NCBI GenBank assembly: GCA_009176605.1
Contig: SEYY01018596.1
Location: forward strand, 85,001-105,000
Direction: 5' to 3'
DNA from: Armadillidium nasatum
Taxonomy: Eukaryota; Arthropoda; Malacostraca; Isopoda; Armadillidiidae
Length of the DNA: 20,000 nucleotides
Shown here one piece after another: positions 1 to 20,000 of this stretch (within the stretch, counting starts at the first letter, position 1; each line of letters opens with the position of its first letter). A program made the position numbers and the translations under genes. The notes under the pieces were generated by a model. That model was not told where the DNA came from and did no database searches. It saw nothing but the letters and a program-made list of their open reading frames with translations.

Positions 1-19727
<19,727 letters not shown>

Positions 19728-20000
19728 CTGAAACATACACAAATAACACAAAAAGTTTTGAAGAAATTAATACAAAAGTAAGAAACAGAAAATACTATTA
19801 TTATTATTCATATAATTTAAAAAGAAAACTAAAGTGAACGAAATCAATACTATCAGATCTATGAAAAAGTTATTTCACAAAGTTCTCTTCTATCTGGTAC
19901 TCATTTTTACTCTCACTTCATCACCTATCTACTTATATGAAGTCTCTCATTCAATATTCATTTATTTTCAAAAGAATCAAAACACAACTAAAAGATACTC
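19728..20000 (-). other. XRN1: Intron upstream of XRN1 exon A, incomplete
   Basis: It holds the acceptor pyrimidine stretch TATGTTTCAG for exon A and otherwise AT-rich DNA. The preceding exon is outside the window. Confidence 0.7.

Overview
This is a eukaryotic (animal) genomic window, best explained as arthropod DNA. One multi-exon gene runs on the minus strand through the whole window, and everything else lies in its introns or 3' UTR. The gene is the 5'-3' exoribonuclease XRN1 (pacman in flies). Twelve coding exons with GT/AG borders can be placed, from 19727 down to the TAA stop at 912-910. They join in phase at every junction and encode about the C-terminal 1,070 residues. The N-terminal nuclease domain must lie beyond the right edge. 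The arthropod assignment is an inference from the transposons (a DUF4817-type transposase relic, mariner, a Penelope-like element, RNase H-bearing LINEs); a decapod crustacean would fit, but this is not proven.

Layout from right to left, following transcription: exon A (19727-19560), B (18352-18188), C (15836-15630), D (13836-13516), E (13056-12887), F (12062-11890), G (10203-10014), H (8407-8287), I (8152-7935), J (7702-7418), K (4193-4077) and L (1995-910). A to I correspond to the middle of XRN1 through its SH3-like domain; J to L encode the low-complexity C-terminal region. Exon L is the surprise. Ahead of recognisable XRN1 tail motifs it encodes about 90 residues that look like the ADP-ribosyltransferase lobe of tRNA 2'-phosphotransferase (KptA/Tpt1/TRPT1). 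Two exons (C and D) each carry one extra base in a homopolymer, which breaks the frame.

The introns are filled with decayed mobile elements: a LINE pol/RNase H relic (2470-3950, minus), a hAT-type BED finger (5822-6040, plus), a Penelope-like relic (10590-11660, plus), a mariner relic (14336-15123, plus) between ends that look like a hAT MITE (14131-15392), a DUF4817/DDE transposase relic (16134-17590, minus) split by an intact-ended hAT MITE with a perfect 8-bp target duplication (16559-17161), and a LINE 3' tail (18499-18808, plus).

Seventeen long (TA)n arrays dominate the composition. Many abut splice sites, and three introns carry an array near both ends, so their RNA could fold the two splice sites together. 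One array starts five bases after the stop codon. All long Ile-Tyr reading frames come from these arrays and are not genes.
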